DNA from: an uncultured Eubacteriales bacterium
GTDB lineage: Bacteria > Bacillota > Clostridia > Oscillospirales > Oscillospiraceae
DNA: 64,000 bases
Direction of reading: 5' to 3'
NCBI GenBank assembly: GCA_900546915.1
Contig: UREY01000002.1
Coordinates: 78,072 to 142,071 of the forward strand
Positions 6,945-15,496 of the stretch are shown here, piece by piece. The notes under the pieces are model-generated. The model was given only the letters and a program-made list of their open reading frames with translations, searched no databases and was not told the DNA's origin. Every line of letters starts with the position of its first letter. Position 1 is the stretch's first letter. The translations under genes were made by a program, and so were the position numbers.

Positions 6945-9068
6945 TTGATTACACACAAAACATTTCCCAATCACCGAGTATTTGAAACGCAAATCGGCAA
7001 TCGCACCTTGACGGTGGAAACCGGAAAGGTCGCCGAGCTGGCCAATGCCGAGTGCATCTGCCGCTATGGCGATACCGTAGTTCTCACCACCGTTACCGCT
7101 TCCCCCGACCCCAAGCCCGGCATCGACTATTTCCCCCTTACCATTGAATTTGAGGAACGGCTGTACTCTGTCGGCCGGATTCCCGGCTCCTTTAACCGCC
7201 GGGAGGGAAAGCCCTCTGAGCGGGGCATTCTGAACTCTCGGCTCATTGACCGGCCGATGCGTCCGCTGTTCGATGAGGAATTGCGCAACGATGTGGTGGT
7301 AACCTGTACGGTTCTGGCCAATGACTACGACAACCCCGTGGAAATCGTGGCCTCTCTGGGCGCCTCCATTGCCATTGCCTCCTCCGACGTCCCCTGGAAC
7401 GGTCCGGTGGCTACCACCAACGTGGCCTATCTAAACGGGGAATACCTGGTCAACCCCACGGCAGACGAGCGGGCAGCCGCCAGCTGCTTCGTCACCATTG
7501 CCTCCACCTTTGAAAAGGTGGTCATGATTGAAACAGAAGCCAACGAGGCGCCTGAGGCCATCGTTCTGGAGTGCATTCGCGTCGCCCACGAGACCAACAT
7601 GGAAATCGTCAAGTTTATCAACGGGATCGTGGCGGAAATCGGGAAGCCCAAATTTACCTTTGAAAAGGCCGCAGTCAATCACGCCTTGCTGGACGAGCTG
7701 TGCGCCTACGGCATGGACCAGATTGAATACGCCCTGGATACGGACGACAAAAACATCCGGGAAGAGCGGCTCACCGCCGCCCGCCGGGACTTTACAGAAA
7801 AGTTTGCCGATAAATACGAGGATTTTGACGTCCACATTGAGGTCTGCCTGTACAAAATGCAGAAAAAAGTGGTCAAAAAGTGGCTCCTGGCAGGGAAACG
7901 GGTGGACGGACGCGGCATGGATGAAATTCGCCCCCTCGCCGCTGAAGTCGGCGTTCTGCCCCGGGTACACGGCTCCGGACTTTTCACCCGCGGCCAAACG
8001 CAGGTGCTGTCCATTTGTACCCTGAATACTCTGTCCGCTGCGCAAAAGCTGGATACGATTTATCCGGAGGAAACCAAGCGGTATATCCATCACTACAATT
8101 TCCCCGCTTTCTCCACCGGCGAGGCCAAGGCCGCCCGCTCCACCTCTCGCCGGGAAATCGGTCACGGTGCGCTGGCGGAAAAGGCGCTTCTGCCCGTCAT
8201 TCCCTCTGTGGAAGAATTTCCCTATGCCATCCGCGTGGTGTCGGAGGTTCTGTCCTCCAACGGCTCCACCTCTCAGGGCTCCATCTGCGGTTCAACCCTG
8301 GCTCTGATGGACGCCGGCGTGCCCATCAAGCGGCCTGTGGCCGGCATTTCCTGCGGCCTGATCTCCGATCAGGAAACCGGGCAGTGGAGAACCTTCACGG
8401 ACATTCAGGGCGTGGAGGACTTCCATGGTGAAATGGACTTTAAGGTAGCCGGCACCACCGAGGGAATCACGGCCATTCAAATGGACCTGAAGAACAAGGG
8501 CCTGACGATGGAAATCATCGCCGATGCCCTGGAGCGGACCCGGAAGGCCCGGCTGGAAATTCTCAGCGAGGTCATGCTCCCCTGTATTTCCGAGCCTCGG
8601 GCCGAGGTGTCCGAATACGCCCCCAAGATGATTTCCCTGAAGATCCCTGTGGACAAGATTCGGGAAGTGATCGGCTCCGGCGGAAAGACCATTCAGAAAA
8701 TCTGCACCGATACCGGCGCTAAAATTGACATTGATGACGACGGCTCCGTCTTCATTTCCGCCGTGGATTCCGCCGCTGCATATGCCGCCAAAAAGATGGT
8801 GGATGATATCTGCTTTGTCCCCGAGGTGGGCAAGCTGTACTACGGCAAGGTGGTACGCATTCTGCCCATCGGCGCCTTTGTGGAAATCGCACCGGGTCAC
8901 GACGGCATGGTGCATATCTCCAAGCTGGAAAACTATCGGGTGGATAAGGTGGAAGACGTCCTGAAGCTGGGCGATATGACCTGGGTGAAGTTCATGGGCT
9001 TTGACGAAAAAGGCCGGGCCAATTTCAGCCGGAAAGACGCTCTGAAGGAACTGGCACAGAACAAGTAA
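6945..9068 (+). CDS. pnp: Polynucleotide phosphorylase
   Basis: A phosphate-dependent 3'-5' exoribonuclease of mRNA turnover. The 707 residues contain two RNase PH domains (first with EFEERLYSVGRIPGSFNRREG, cited here in part: FEERLYSVGRIPGSF; second with FPAFSTGE and GREIGHGALAEKAL-like blocks), separated by the helical domain. The KH domain carries VIGSGGKTIQKI and the C-terminal S1 domain YYGKVVRILPIGAFVE. A TTG at 6945, nine bases after GGAGG, is the best start and aligns with the family N-terminus. An upstream ATG at 6891 lies inside the leader hairpin and is rejected. A terminator follows. Confidence 0.96.
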   Translation: MITHKTFPNHRVFETQIGNRTLTVETGKVAELANAECICRYGDTVVLTTVTASPDPKPGIDYFPLTIEFEERLYSVGRIPGSFNRREGKPSERGILNSRLIDRPMRPLFDEELRNDVVVTCTVLANDYDNPVEIVASLGASIAIASSDVPWNGPVATTNVAYLNGEYLVNPTADERAAASCFVTIASTFEKVVMIETEANEAPEAIVLECIRVAHETNMEIVKFINGIVAEIGKPKFTFEKAAVNHALLDELCAYGMDQIEYALDTDDKNIREERLTAARRDFTEKFADKYEDFDVHIEVCLYKMQKKVVKKWLLAGKRVDGRGMDEIRPLAAEVGVLPRVHGSGLFTRGQTQVLSICTLNTLSAAQKLDTIYPEETKRYIHHYNFPAFSTGEAKAARSTSRREIGHGALAEKALLPVIPSVEEFPYAIRVVSEVLSSNGSTSQGSICGSTLALMDAGVPIKRPVAGISCGLISDQETGQWRTFTDIQGVEDFHGEMDFKVAGTTEGITAIQMDLKNKGLTMEIIADALERTRKARLEILSEVMLPCISEPRAEVSEYAPKMISLKIPVDKIREVIGSGGKTIQKICTDTGAKIDIDDDGSVFISAVDSAAAYAAKKMVDDICFVPEVGKLYYGKVVRILPIGAFVEIAPGHDGMVHISKLENYRVDKVEDVLKLGDMTWVKFMGFDEKGRANFSRKDALKELAQNK

Positions 9069-9088
9069 TGCATACACCGACACATGGG

Positions 9089-9119
9089 AAAACCGGGTGG
9101 CTGTAGCCGCCCGGTTTTT
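9089..9119 (+). terminator. Intrinsic terminator after pnp
   Basis: AACCGGGTGGC and GCCGCCCGGTT pair around a TGTA loop and are followed by TTTTT. The core GGCTGTAGCC also forms a hairpin in the rpsO leader. Confidence 0.9.
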
Positions 9120-9270
9120 GGCGTCCCTGTTTCCTCCGATCTGAGCCGACTCCCAGCCCATTTTCCACGACTCTCCCGCACTCTCCCGGCCCCAATGATT
9201 GGCCGGGAGAAAACCGCCGCCCACCGGCCCTTTGGGATGGTACAGCCACGCAACAGCCGGGTGCCCTTGC

Positions 9271-9299
9271 TTGACAAACATAGGGCAGGCCGGTATAAT
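9271..9299 (+). promoter_or_regulatory. Predicted promoter of the dlt-like operon
   Basis: TTGACA (9271-9276), 17 bp and TATAAT (9294-9299), a consensus vegetative promoter starting transcription about 30 bp before the adenylation-enzyme gene. No operator was evident in 9120-9270. Confidence 0.85.
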
Positions 9300-9335
9300 T
9301 GTCTAAAATGATTCGCCGGATGCGGGGGCAAAGCC

Positions 9336-10859
9336 ATGCTGAAAAATGTACTGGAATATTTGGAACAAACTGTGGAGCAAGTCCCCGACCGGCTTGCATT
9401 TGCAGATGAGGCCCACACGCTGACGTTCTCTGAGCTGTATCAGGCCGGCCGTAGCATCGGTACGGCCCTAGCCCGCCGGACCGCCTGCCATAACCGTCCC
9501 ATAGTCGTACTGGTTGAGCGATCGGCAATGACCGTGGCGGCTATGCTGGGCGTGCTGTACAGCGGCAACTTTTATGTCCCGCTGGACAGGCAAATGCCCC
9601 GCCAGCGTATGAAGCAGCTGTTGGAGCAGCTCCAGCCGGAAGCGTTGATTTTTTCTCAGGCGGCAGAGGAGCTGGCGGCAGAATTTTCCCCATTGTGTCC
9701 CCTGTTTTTGCTGGAGGAAGCAGTCCATACCGCGCCGGATTCTGCGCTACTGGCCCTGCGGCGGCAGCGGGTTTTGGATTTGGATCCTGCTTATATGATT
9801 TTTACCTCCGGCTCCACCGGGCTGCCGAAGGGGATCGTGATTTCCCATCACAGCATCATTGATTTTATGGAATGGTACACGCCCACCATGGGGATTACCG
9901 GGCATGACGTGCTGGGCAATCAGGCCCCATTTTGTTTTGATTTGTCTGTAAAGGACCTGTACACCACCTTAAAAACCGGGGCCACCACTTGGATCATCCC
10001 CAAAACGTGCTTTTCCTTTCCCCTGCTCCTGATCCGGTTTTTAAATCAGCATCACGTAACCACCCTCTCTTGGGCGACGTCCGCGTTTCACTTGGTGGCG
10101 AATTCCGGCGTCCTGGAAAAAGAAGTACCGGAGCGCTTACGTATGGTCATACTGGGCGGCGAGGTGCTGCAAGCCAAGCAGCTAAACCGCTGGCGTCGGG
10201 CGCTGCCTCAGGTGCAATATGTGAATTTATACGGCCCCACTGAGGTGACCGTCGATTGCACCTATTATTTCATCGACCGGGAGTTCGACGACACGGAGAC
10301 GATCCCAATCGGAAAAGCGTGCGGGAATATGGACGTTTTTTTGTTGGATACCGACAAAAATCCCGTGCCGCAAGGTACCCCCGGCGAACTGTGCGTCCGG
10401 GGCAGCGGTTTGGCCCTCGGATATTACGGCGATTGGGAGCGAACTGCCGGCGCGTTCCTCCAAAATCCGAAAAATCCGTGGTACCTTGACCGGATCTACC
10501 GAACGGGCGATCTGGCAGTTGAGGATGCCGCCGGCAATTTCTGTTTCATCGGCCGGAAAGACCATCAGATCAAACACGGTGGATACCGGATTGAACTGGG
10601 GGAAATCGAAGCCGCTTTAAACGGCCTGCCGAAATTGGACGCCGCAGTATGCCTGTATGACCGGGAGCGGGATAAAATCATCTGCATCTACCAAGGTGCA
10701 TGCTCCGGCGAAGAGATTGCCCGGACTCTGCTGGAAATGCTACCTAAATATATGTTGCCGAACCTTTACCACCAAATCCGGCAGATGCCGTATAACAGGA
10801 ACGGTAAAATCGACCGGGCACAACTGAAAAGGGAATACGATGGAACAAATTCAGAATGA
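9336..10859 (+). CDS. DltA-like amino acid:carrier protein adenylation enzyme
   Basis: Predicted to adenylate an amino acid and load it on the carrier protein encoded two genes later. The 507 residues show all adenylation motifs: A3 FTSGSTGLPKG (from residue 156), A4 FDLSV with the amino-group-binding Asp202, A5 NLYGPTEVT, A7 YRTGDLA, A8 KHGGYRIELGEIEAAL and A10 NRNGKIDR with the catalytic Lys491. Size and the QAPFCFDLSVKDLY block resemble DltA. However, the DltA FCGE motif, whose Cys sets D-alanine selectivity, reads LGGE here (Gly274), so the substrate may not be D-alanine. It is the first gene of a five-gene operon and overlaps the next gene by 20 bp. Confidence 0.88.
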   Translation: MLKNVLEYLEQTVEQVPDRLAFADEAHTLTFSELYQAGRSIGTALARRTACHNRPIVVLVERSAMTVAAMLGVLYSGNFYVPLDRQMPRQRMKQLLEQLQPEALIFSQAAEELAAEFSPLCPLFLLEEAVHTAPDSALLALRRQRVLDLDPAYMIFTSGSTGLPKGIVISHHSIIDFMEWYTPTMGITGHDVLGNQAPFCFDLSVKDLYTTLKTGATTWIIPKTCFSFPLLLIRFLNQHHVTTLSWATSAFHLVANSGVLEKEVPERLRMVILGGEVLQAKQLNRWRRALPQVQYVNLYGPTEVTVDCTYYFIDREFDDTETIPIGKACGNMDVFLLDTDKNPVPQGTPGELCVRGSGLALGYYGDWERTAGAFLQNPKNPWYLDRIYRTGDLAVEDAAGNFCFIGRKDHQIKHGGYRIELGEIEAALNGLPKLDAAVCLYDRERDKIICIYQGACSGEEIARTLLEMLPKYMLPNLYHQIRQMPYNRNGKIDRAQLKREYDGTNSE

Positions 10860-11619
10860 AGAAGCCCTGTCCGCCCTCCTCTGGAACCAGCTGAAGCCGG
10901 GGGTTGCAACCAACGCCCCCTGGAGGCCGGATGCCTATCTCCACGAAATTCAGGCAGGCCGCTTGTACGCCCATGTCTGGTCCGGGGGCTTGCTGCTCCT
11001 GCAGCAACGAAATGGATTTCAGCGGTTGCGCTTTTTTCTGCAACCCGGCGGCAGCCTGCCGGACTGGCGTCCAGAGCTGCCCACTGTCTTGGAGATTGCG
11101 TCCCGGCCCCAGGACGCCGCTTTGGCAGCCGCCCAACAGGCTTGGCAGCGCTATGGCTTTCCGCTTTTGTTTTCCCGCCTGCGGATGACCCGGCCGCCCG
11201 GTGGGACCGCTGTGTCCGGAAGTCCCGCTTTTCCCGTGCGGACCGCCGGGCCGGAGGATCTGCCTCAGGTACAGGCGCTTCTTCTGGCGTGCTTTGATGT
11301 GCGAACCGGTTGTCTGCCCACGGCTTGGGAGTTGAAAGAAGACCTGCCGGCAGGCCGCGTGCTCCTGGGGGGCAGCGGCCAAGCCGTCCTGCATCAGGCG
11401 CCTGCGGCCGGGGGGACCGAGCTGCGGCATCTGGCCGTTTCACCCCTGCTCCGGCGGCAAGGCGCCGCCCAAAGTCTAATCACCGCTTACCTCCGTCAGG
11501 AAGGCCATCGAATCAGCCGGGTGTGGGTCCGGCAGGACAATGAGGCTGCCCTCGCGCTTTACCATAAAAACGGATATCGTCCGGACAGCTGGACCTCCAG
11601 GGTCTACTGCCTGGACTGA
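10840..11619 (+). CDS. GNAT-family N-acyltransferase
   Basis: A predicted acyl-CoA (or acyl-carrier) dependent N-acyltransferase of 259 residues. The C-terminal half holds the GNAT fold: VRTAGPEDLPQVQALL begins the domain, LAVSPLLRRQGAAQSLI is motif A with the pyrophosphate-binding R-R-x-G-A, and NEAALALYHKNGY is motif B. The N-terminal 125 residues match nothing I recognise. It overlaps the adenylation gene by 20 bp and is followed 19 bp later by the carrier-protein gene, so it is an integral operon member. Standard dlt operons have no such gene. It might modify the amino acid or the final polymer; this is inference. Confidence 0.85.
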   Translation: MEQIQNEEALSALLWNQLKPGVATNAPWRPDAYLHEIQAGRLYAHVWSGGLLLLQQRNGFQRLRFFLQPGGSLPDWRPELPTVLEIASRPQDAALAAAQQAWQRYGFPLLFSRLRMTRPPGGTAVSGSPAFPVRTAGPEDLPQVQALLLACFDVRTGCLPTAWELKEDLPAGRVLLGGSGQAVLHQAPAAGGTELRHLAVSPLLRRQGAAQSLITAYLRQEGHRISRVWVRQDNEAALALYHKNGYRPDSWTSRVYCLD

Positions 11620-11638
11620 AACAGAAAGGACGTTCTCT

Positions 11639-11869
11639 ATGCATGATGAAACAAAACTGCTGCAGATTTTAACGGAAACCTGTCCCGGCGTGGATTTTAC
11701 CAAGGAGACGGCTCTGGTGGACGACGGTTTTCTGGAGTCGCTGGACCTGGTAACCATTGTGTCGGAAATCATGGCCACGTTTGACATTGAATTGAACGTA
11801 GACGATCTGCTTCCGGAAAATTTCAATTCGGTGCCGGCCATGCTCCGTTTGATCCAGAGCCGAAAATAA
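11639..11869 (+). CDS. Acyl/aminoacyl carrier protein (DltC-like)
   Basis: A 76-residue acidic carrier protein. The phosphopantetheine site is ESLDLV with Ser34, in the usual position after the first helix, and the C-terminal half has the standard helix pattern ending LRLIQSRK. AAAGGA lies eight bases before the ATG at 11639. Located between GNAT and MBOAT genes and four bases before the latter, it should carry the residue activated by the upstream adenylation enzyme to the membrane acyltransferase, as DltC does in the dlt system. Confidence 0.9.
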   Translation: MHDETKLLQILTETCPGVDFTKETALVDDGFLESLDLVTIVSEIMATFDIELNVDDLLPENFNSVPAMLRLIQSRK

Positions 11870-11873
11870 TCCC

Positions 11874-13436
11874 ATGTCTTTTACGTCTGCAGAATTTATC
11901 GGCTTTCTCCTGCTGACCCTGGCAGCATACTACCTCCTGCCCCGGCGCTTTCAGTGGATCGTCCTGCTGGTCGCCAGTTATGGCTTTTATCTTTGCGGCG
12001 GCGTGGGCGCACTGGGATATTTGCTGTTTACCACGTTAACCACCTATGGAGCCGGTCTCTGGTTGGGGAAGCTCAACCTCCGGCGGCAGGCCTTGCCGCC
12101 GGAGGCGCGTCCTGCTGCCAACGCCCTGAAACGGCGTAAGCAGCTGATTGTCGCGCTGGTCACCGTGATCAACTTCGGACTGCTTTATGTGGTCAAATAC
12201 TGGGACTTTACAGCAGACGCCGTGGCCAGCTTTTCCGGGAGCCGGCTCCAGCTTCCCAGATTGGACTTGCTGATGCCGCTGGGTCTGTCCTTTTATATGT
12301 TTCAGAGCATCGGCTATGTGATCGATTGCTATCGGGGAAAATACCCTCCCCAGCGAAATGTGGCAAAGTTTGCGCTGTTCACCTCCTTTTTCCCTCAGAT
12401 GATCCAGGGACCCATCAGCCGCTACGGTCAGCTGGGCAACCAATTGACCGCCCAGCACCCCTTTGACGCGGACAATCTGAAATACGGGATTCAACTGGCC
12501 ATGTGGGGATATTTGAAAAAGCTGGTCATTGCAGACCGGGCGGCCGTGGCAGTCAATACCGTTTTCGACAACCCGTCCGGTTACGGCGGCGCCATGACCG
12601 CCTTGGCCGTGGGCTTCTATTGCATTCAGCTCTACTGCGACTTTTCCGGCGGCATCGACATCACCCGGGGCGTCGCGCAGATGCTGGGCATTCACCTGGA
12701 GGAAAATTTCCGCCGTCCCATTTTTGCCGCCAGCCTGAGCGAGTATTGGCGGCGCTGGCACATGACTCTGGGCAGTTGGATGAAGGATTATCTGTTTTAT
12801 CCCCTCTCCCTGTCCAAGCCCTTTGGACGGCTGGGAAAATTCACCCGGAAAAAAATCGGCGGCAAGCTGGGAAAGATCCTCCCCACTTCCCTGGCAACCT
12901 TTATCGTTTACTTTGTCATCGGAATCTGGCACGGCGCCAATTTTCGTTACATCGCCTTTGGCCTTTGGAACGGTGTCCTCATTACCGGGTCCTTGCTGCT
13001 GGCCAATTCATGGATCGCGCTGCGCAATGCGCTGCACATCTCCGACTCCAGCCGTGGCTTGCAGGTGTTCCGGGTCCTGCGGACCATGGCGCTGGTATTC
13101 ATCGGACGCTATCTAACCCGAGCGCCCCGGCTTTTGACGGCACTGTCCATGCTGTGGACCACCTTAACCAAGCCCTGCCTGTACCAGGTCGCCGACGGCA
13201 CCATTTTGCGCCTTGGGCTCCAGGTGAGTGATCTGGTGATCATTTTAGCCGGGACTGTGTCGGTACTGGCAGTCGAATGCTACCAGGAACGGGGCGGGCA
13301 AGTCCGGAAAGCCCTGGAGCGGCGTGGTTTTGGGATCCAGTGGCTCTGTATTCTCCTTCCGCTGGTCATCCTGCTTCTCTTTGGAATTTTGCGGGGTGGG
13401 TACATCGCCTCGGAATTCATTTACAAGCAATTTTGA
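11874..13436 (+). CDS. MBOAT-family membrane O-acyltransferase (DltB-like)
   Basis: A polytopic membrane protein of 520 residues with about 11 hydrophobic segments. It has the two MBOAT signatures: SEYWRRWHMTLGSWMKDYLFYPL-type region (His296 in RRWHMTLG) and GIWHGANFRYIAFGLWNG with the invariant catalytic His353. GPISRY near residue 180 is also typical. Family members take an acyl group from a carrier or CoA in the cytoplasm and pass it to an extracytoplasmic hydroxyl. With an aminoacyl carrier protein next door, a DltB-like role is the best guess; alginate-type O-acetylation (AlgI) is the alternative. It starts four bases after the carrier gene stop. Confidence 0.92.
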   Translation: MSFTSAEFIGFLLLTLAAYYLLPRRFQWIVLLVASYGFYLCGGVGALGYLLFTTLTTYGAGLWLGKLNLRRQALPPEARPAANALKRRKQLIVALVTVINFGLLYVVKYWDFTADAVASFSGSRLQLPRLDLLMPLGLSFYMFQSIGYVIDCYRGKYPPQRNVAKFALFTSFFPQMIQGPISRYGQLGNQLTAQHPFDADNLKYGIQLAMWGYLKKLVIADRAAVAVNTVFDNPSGYGGAMTALAVGFYCIQLYCDFSGGIDITRGVAQMLGIHLEENFRRPIFAASLSEYWRRWHMTLGSWMKDYLFYPLSLSKPFGRLGKFTRKKIGGKLGKILPTSLATFIVYFVIGIWHGANFRYIAFGLWNGVLITGSLLLANSWIALRNALHISDSSRGLQVFRVLRTMALVFIGRYLTRAPRLLTALSMLWTTLTKPCLYQVADGTILRLGLQVSDLVIILAGTVSVLAVECYQERGGQVRKALERRGFGIQWLCILLPLVILLLFGILRGGYIASEFIYKQF

Positions 13437-13450
13437 ACGGAGGGAATTCC

Positions 13451-15283
13451 ATGTCATCCAAACGCCCCGTGTCATCTAAAAAATGGCTGGCAGCCTTTTT
13501 CGGTACCGTCCTTTTGCTGGCCGTTCTGGTCATGGGCTTCAACTTTTGGACGGATCCCTTCGGCGCATTTGGCGACCATTTTTTTCAGTGGTGGAGCTAT
13601 GACGAGACGATGAATCCCAGGGTGGCGAAGATTTCGTATCTGGATCAACATCACGACCAGTATGACTCTTATATCATCGGCGCTTCCTCCTCCAGCTCCT
13701 TTCCCACCGAGCAGCTCAACACATATTTCGACGCCAACTTCTACAATCTGGTGATGTACGGCGCGGACATGCTGGACGTGGAGCAGACCTGTCAATATCT
13801 GGTGGACCATTACACCGTCAAAAACCTGGTTGTCAGCGTGTACATCCACAATGCTCAGGTCTATCACGTGGAGCAGGACCCTTTGACGTATAATCTCCAT
13901 TGGAAAGTCGACGGCAGCTCCCCGCTTCTCTTCTACGCCAAATACCTGCTCTCCAATCCCCGCAACGGCTGGACCAAGCTGCAGCGGCTGCAAACGGATC
14001 CTTACCTGCAGCAGTCCTACCGGGTCTTTGATCAGCAGACCGGCGCCTATGACAAGAGCCGCCGGGATGTGGAGCCCATCGGCGACCTGGAGAGTTACCT
14101 GGCCAAAAGCAGCTACGCCGTCTTTTCCAACTACCCAGAGGGCAGCGCCGATCTTCCCTACCTGGAAGACTGTATGCAGAGCATCGCCAGAATTCGGGAC
14201 CTGTGCCGGGAGCAAGGCGTAAATTTAACCGTAGTATGTCCGCCTATGTACTATGCCTACCTGGAATACTACTCCCCGGAAGACCAGGCCGCCTTCCGGG
14301 ATGCGTTGGCCGAGGTGACCCCATATTGGGATTTTACTCTAAGCTCTGCCAGCTATGAGCCCCGGTATTTCTACGACGATACCCATTTTCGCAACTGCCT
14401 GGGTGAGATGGCTCTGGCCCGAATGTTTGGGGACAGCAGCGTTTATGTGCCGGAAGACTTCGGCGAGTACGTCAGCCAGGCTCCCGCCGGCGCGCAGGAG
14501 GCTTCCCCTGCCGCCGCCGAAGCCTACAGCGCCCAGGTTCCAATTTTGATGTACCATAACCTGGCCCAGGAGGGCTCCGGGAACGACACCATCTCCGTCC
14601 AGCGCTTCGAAGAACACCTGGCCGCCCTGCAGGACGCCGGGTACACAACCATAACCTTCCAGGATCTGCTGGCCTACGTGGAACAGGGCACAGAGCTGCC
14701 GGAAAAGCCGGTTTTGCTCACCTTCGACGACGGCTATGAAAGCAATTACACCCTGGCATATCCCCTGCTGCAGCAATACCAAATGAAGGCAACCATTTTT
14801 GTCATCGGCGTCTCTATGGGAAAAGACACCTATAAGGACACCGGGCAGGCCATGATCCCCCATTTCACACAGGAGCAAGCCGCGGAAATGGAGGCATCCG
14901 GGCTCGTCGCCATAGAAAGCCACGGCTACGACATGCACGAGGTCCAGGGCAGAGATCCGGAGCCCATCCGTGTGGGCATCCTACCTCGGGAGGACGAATC
15001 CGAATGGGACTACGCAGCTTTTTTGCAGGAGGATTGCCAAGCCATGACGGATTTACTGGGCAAAACGCCCGGCGTCTTGGCCTACCCCTACGGCTATGCA
15101 TCTGAGCTGAGCGAGGTCGTCTTACATGAAATGGGCATATACGCAACGGTGACCATTGAGGAGAAAATCAACACGATTGTCAAAGGCTTGCCCCAGAGCC
15201 TGCGCCAAATGGGCAGGTTCTATATGACGGAGGCCATATCCGCTCCGGAATTGCTGTCTATGCTGTCCGGCGGAGCGGAATAG
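13451..15283 (+). CDS. SGNH/DltD-like domain fused to NodB polysaccharide deacetylase
   Basis: A 610-residue exported protein. A membrane anchor at residues 12-33 is followed by an SGNH/DltD-like region with IIGASSSSSF (candidate nucleophile Ser79) and DDTHF (Asp309, His312). After an Ala/Pro linker (about 340-360) comes a NodB deacetylase: TFDDG (Asp426, Asp427), SHGYDMH (His491, His496) and AYPYG (544-548), the metal-binding and base motifs of PgaB/IcaB-like N-deacetylases. GGAGGG seven bases before the ATG at 13451 sets the start. It ends the operon. It may replace DltD and also deacetylate the same surface polymer. I know of no characterised protein with this pairing in a dlt-like operon. 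Confidence 0.88.
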   Translation: MSSKRPVSSKKWLAAFFGTVLLLAVLVMGFNFWTDPFGAFGDHFFQWWSYDETMNPRVAKISYLDQHHDQYDSYIIGASSSSSFPTEQLNTYFDANFYNLVMYGADMLDVEQTCQYLVDHYTVKNLVVSVYIHNAQVYHVEQDPLTYNLHWKVDGSSPLLFYAKYLLSNPRNGWTKLQRLQTDPYLQQSYRVFDQQTGAYDKSRRDVEPIGDLESYLAKSSYAVFSNYPEGSADLPYLEDCMQSIARIRDLCREQGVNLTVVCPPMYYAYLEYYSPEDQAAFRDALAEVTPYWDFTLSSASYEPRYFYDDTHFRNCLGEMALARMFGDSSVYVPEDFGEYVSQAPAGAQEASPAAAEAYSAQVPILMYHNLAQEGSGNDTISVQRFEEHLAALQDAGYTTITFQDLLAYVEQGTELPEKPVLLTFDDGYESNYTLAYPLLQQYQMKATIFVIGVSMGKDTYKDTGQAMIPHFTQEQAAEMEASGLVAIESHGYDMHEVQGRDPEPIRVGILPREDESEWDYAAFLQEDCQAMTDLLGKTPGVLAYPYGYASELSEVVLHEMGIYATVTIEEKINTIVKGLPQSLRQMGRFYMTEAISAPELLSMLSGGAE

Positions 15284-15311
15284 CTGTTGCGCAACTGCCG
15301 GAAACTGCCTC

Positions 15312-15340
15312 TTGACCTTCCGCGTTTTTTCCTGTATGAT
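15312..15340 (+). promoter_or_regulatory. Predicted queT promoter
   Basis: TTGACC (15312-15317), 17 bp and TATGAT (15335-15340). Transcription would begin near 15347, leaving a leader of about 150 nt. Confidence 0.7.
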
Positions 15341-15346
15341 GGAAGC

Positions 15347-15496
15347 CGAATTACATAAAGGACAGTTCGTGACCATCCTGTCGATAAACAAAACTATGGA
15401 ATGTCTCCGGTATGCCGGAAACCAGATGGGCGCCATGGCGCCCATTTTCCTTTGGGATGGGTCTGTTCTGCCCATCTCATTTTTGGGAGGAAGTTT
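15347..15496 (+). promoter_or_regulatory. Structured queT leader, candidate preQ1-class riboswitch or attenuator
   Basis: The leader holds GACAG/CTGTC pairing, a TCCGG-TATG-CCGGA hairpin, a 20-bp perfect palindrome (ATGGGCGCCATGGCGCCCAT, 15426-15445) followed by TTTTCCTTT, and a GATGGG/CCCATC hairpin close to the ribosome binding site. This layout suggests a terminator or an SD-sequestering switch. queT genes are commonly under preQ1 riboswitches, but I cannot match a known consensus by eye. Confidence 0.45.

Noticed and set aside
8292-9281. Long minus-strand frame opposite the end of pnp
   Set aside because: Antisense shadow of a recognised gene with His/Gly/Leu-biased composition and no start signals.
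9336-10859. Nonribosomal peptide synthetase fragment
   Set aside because: There is no condensation domain; the enzyme is complete at DltA length and is followed by a free-standing carrier protein.
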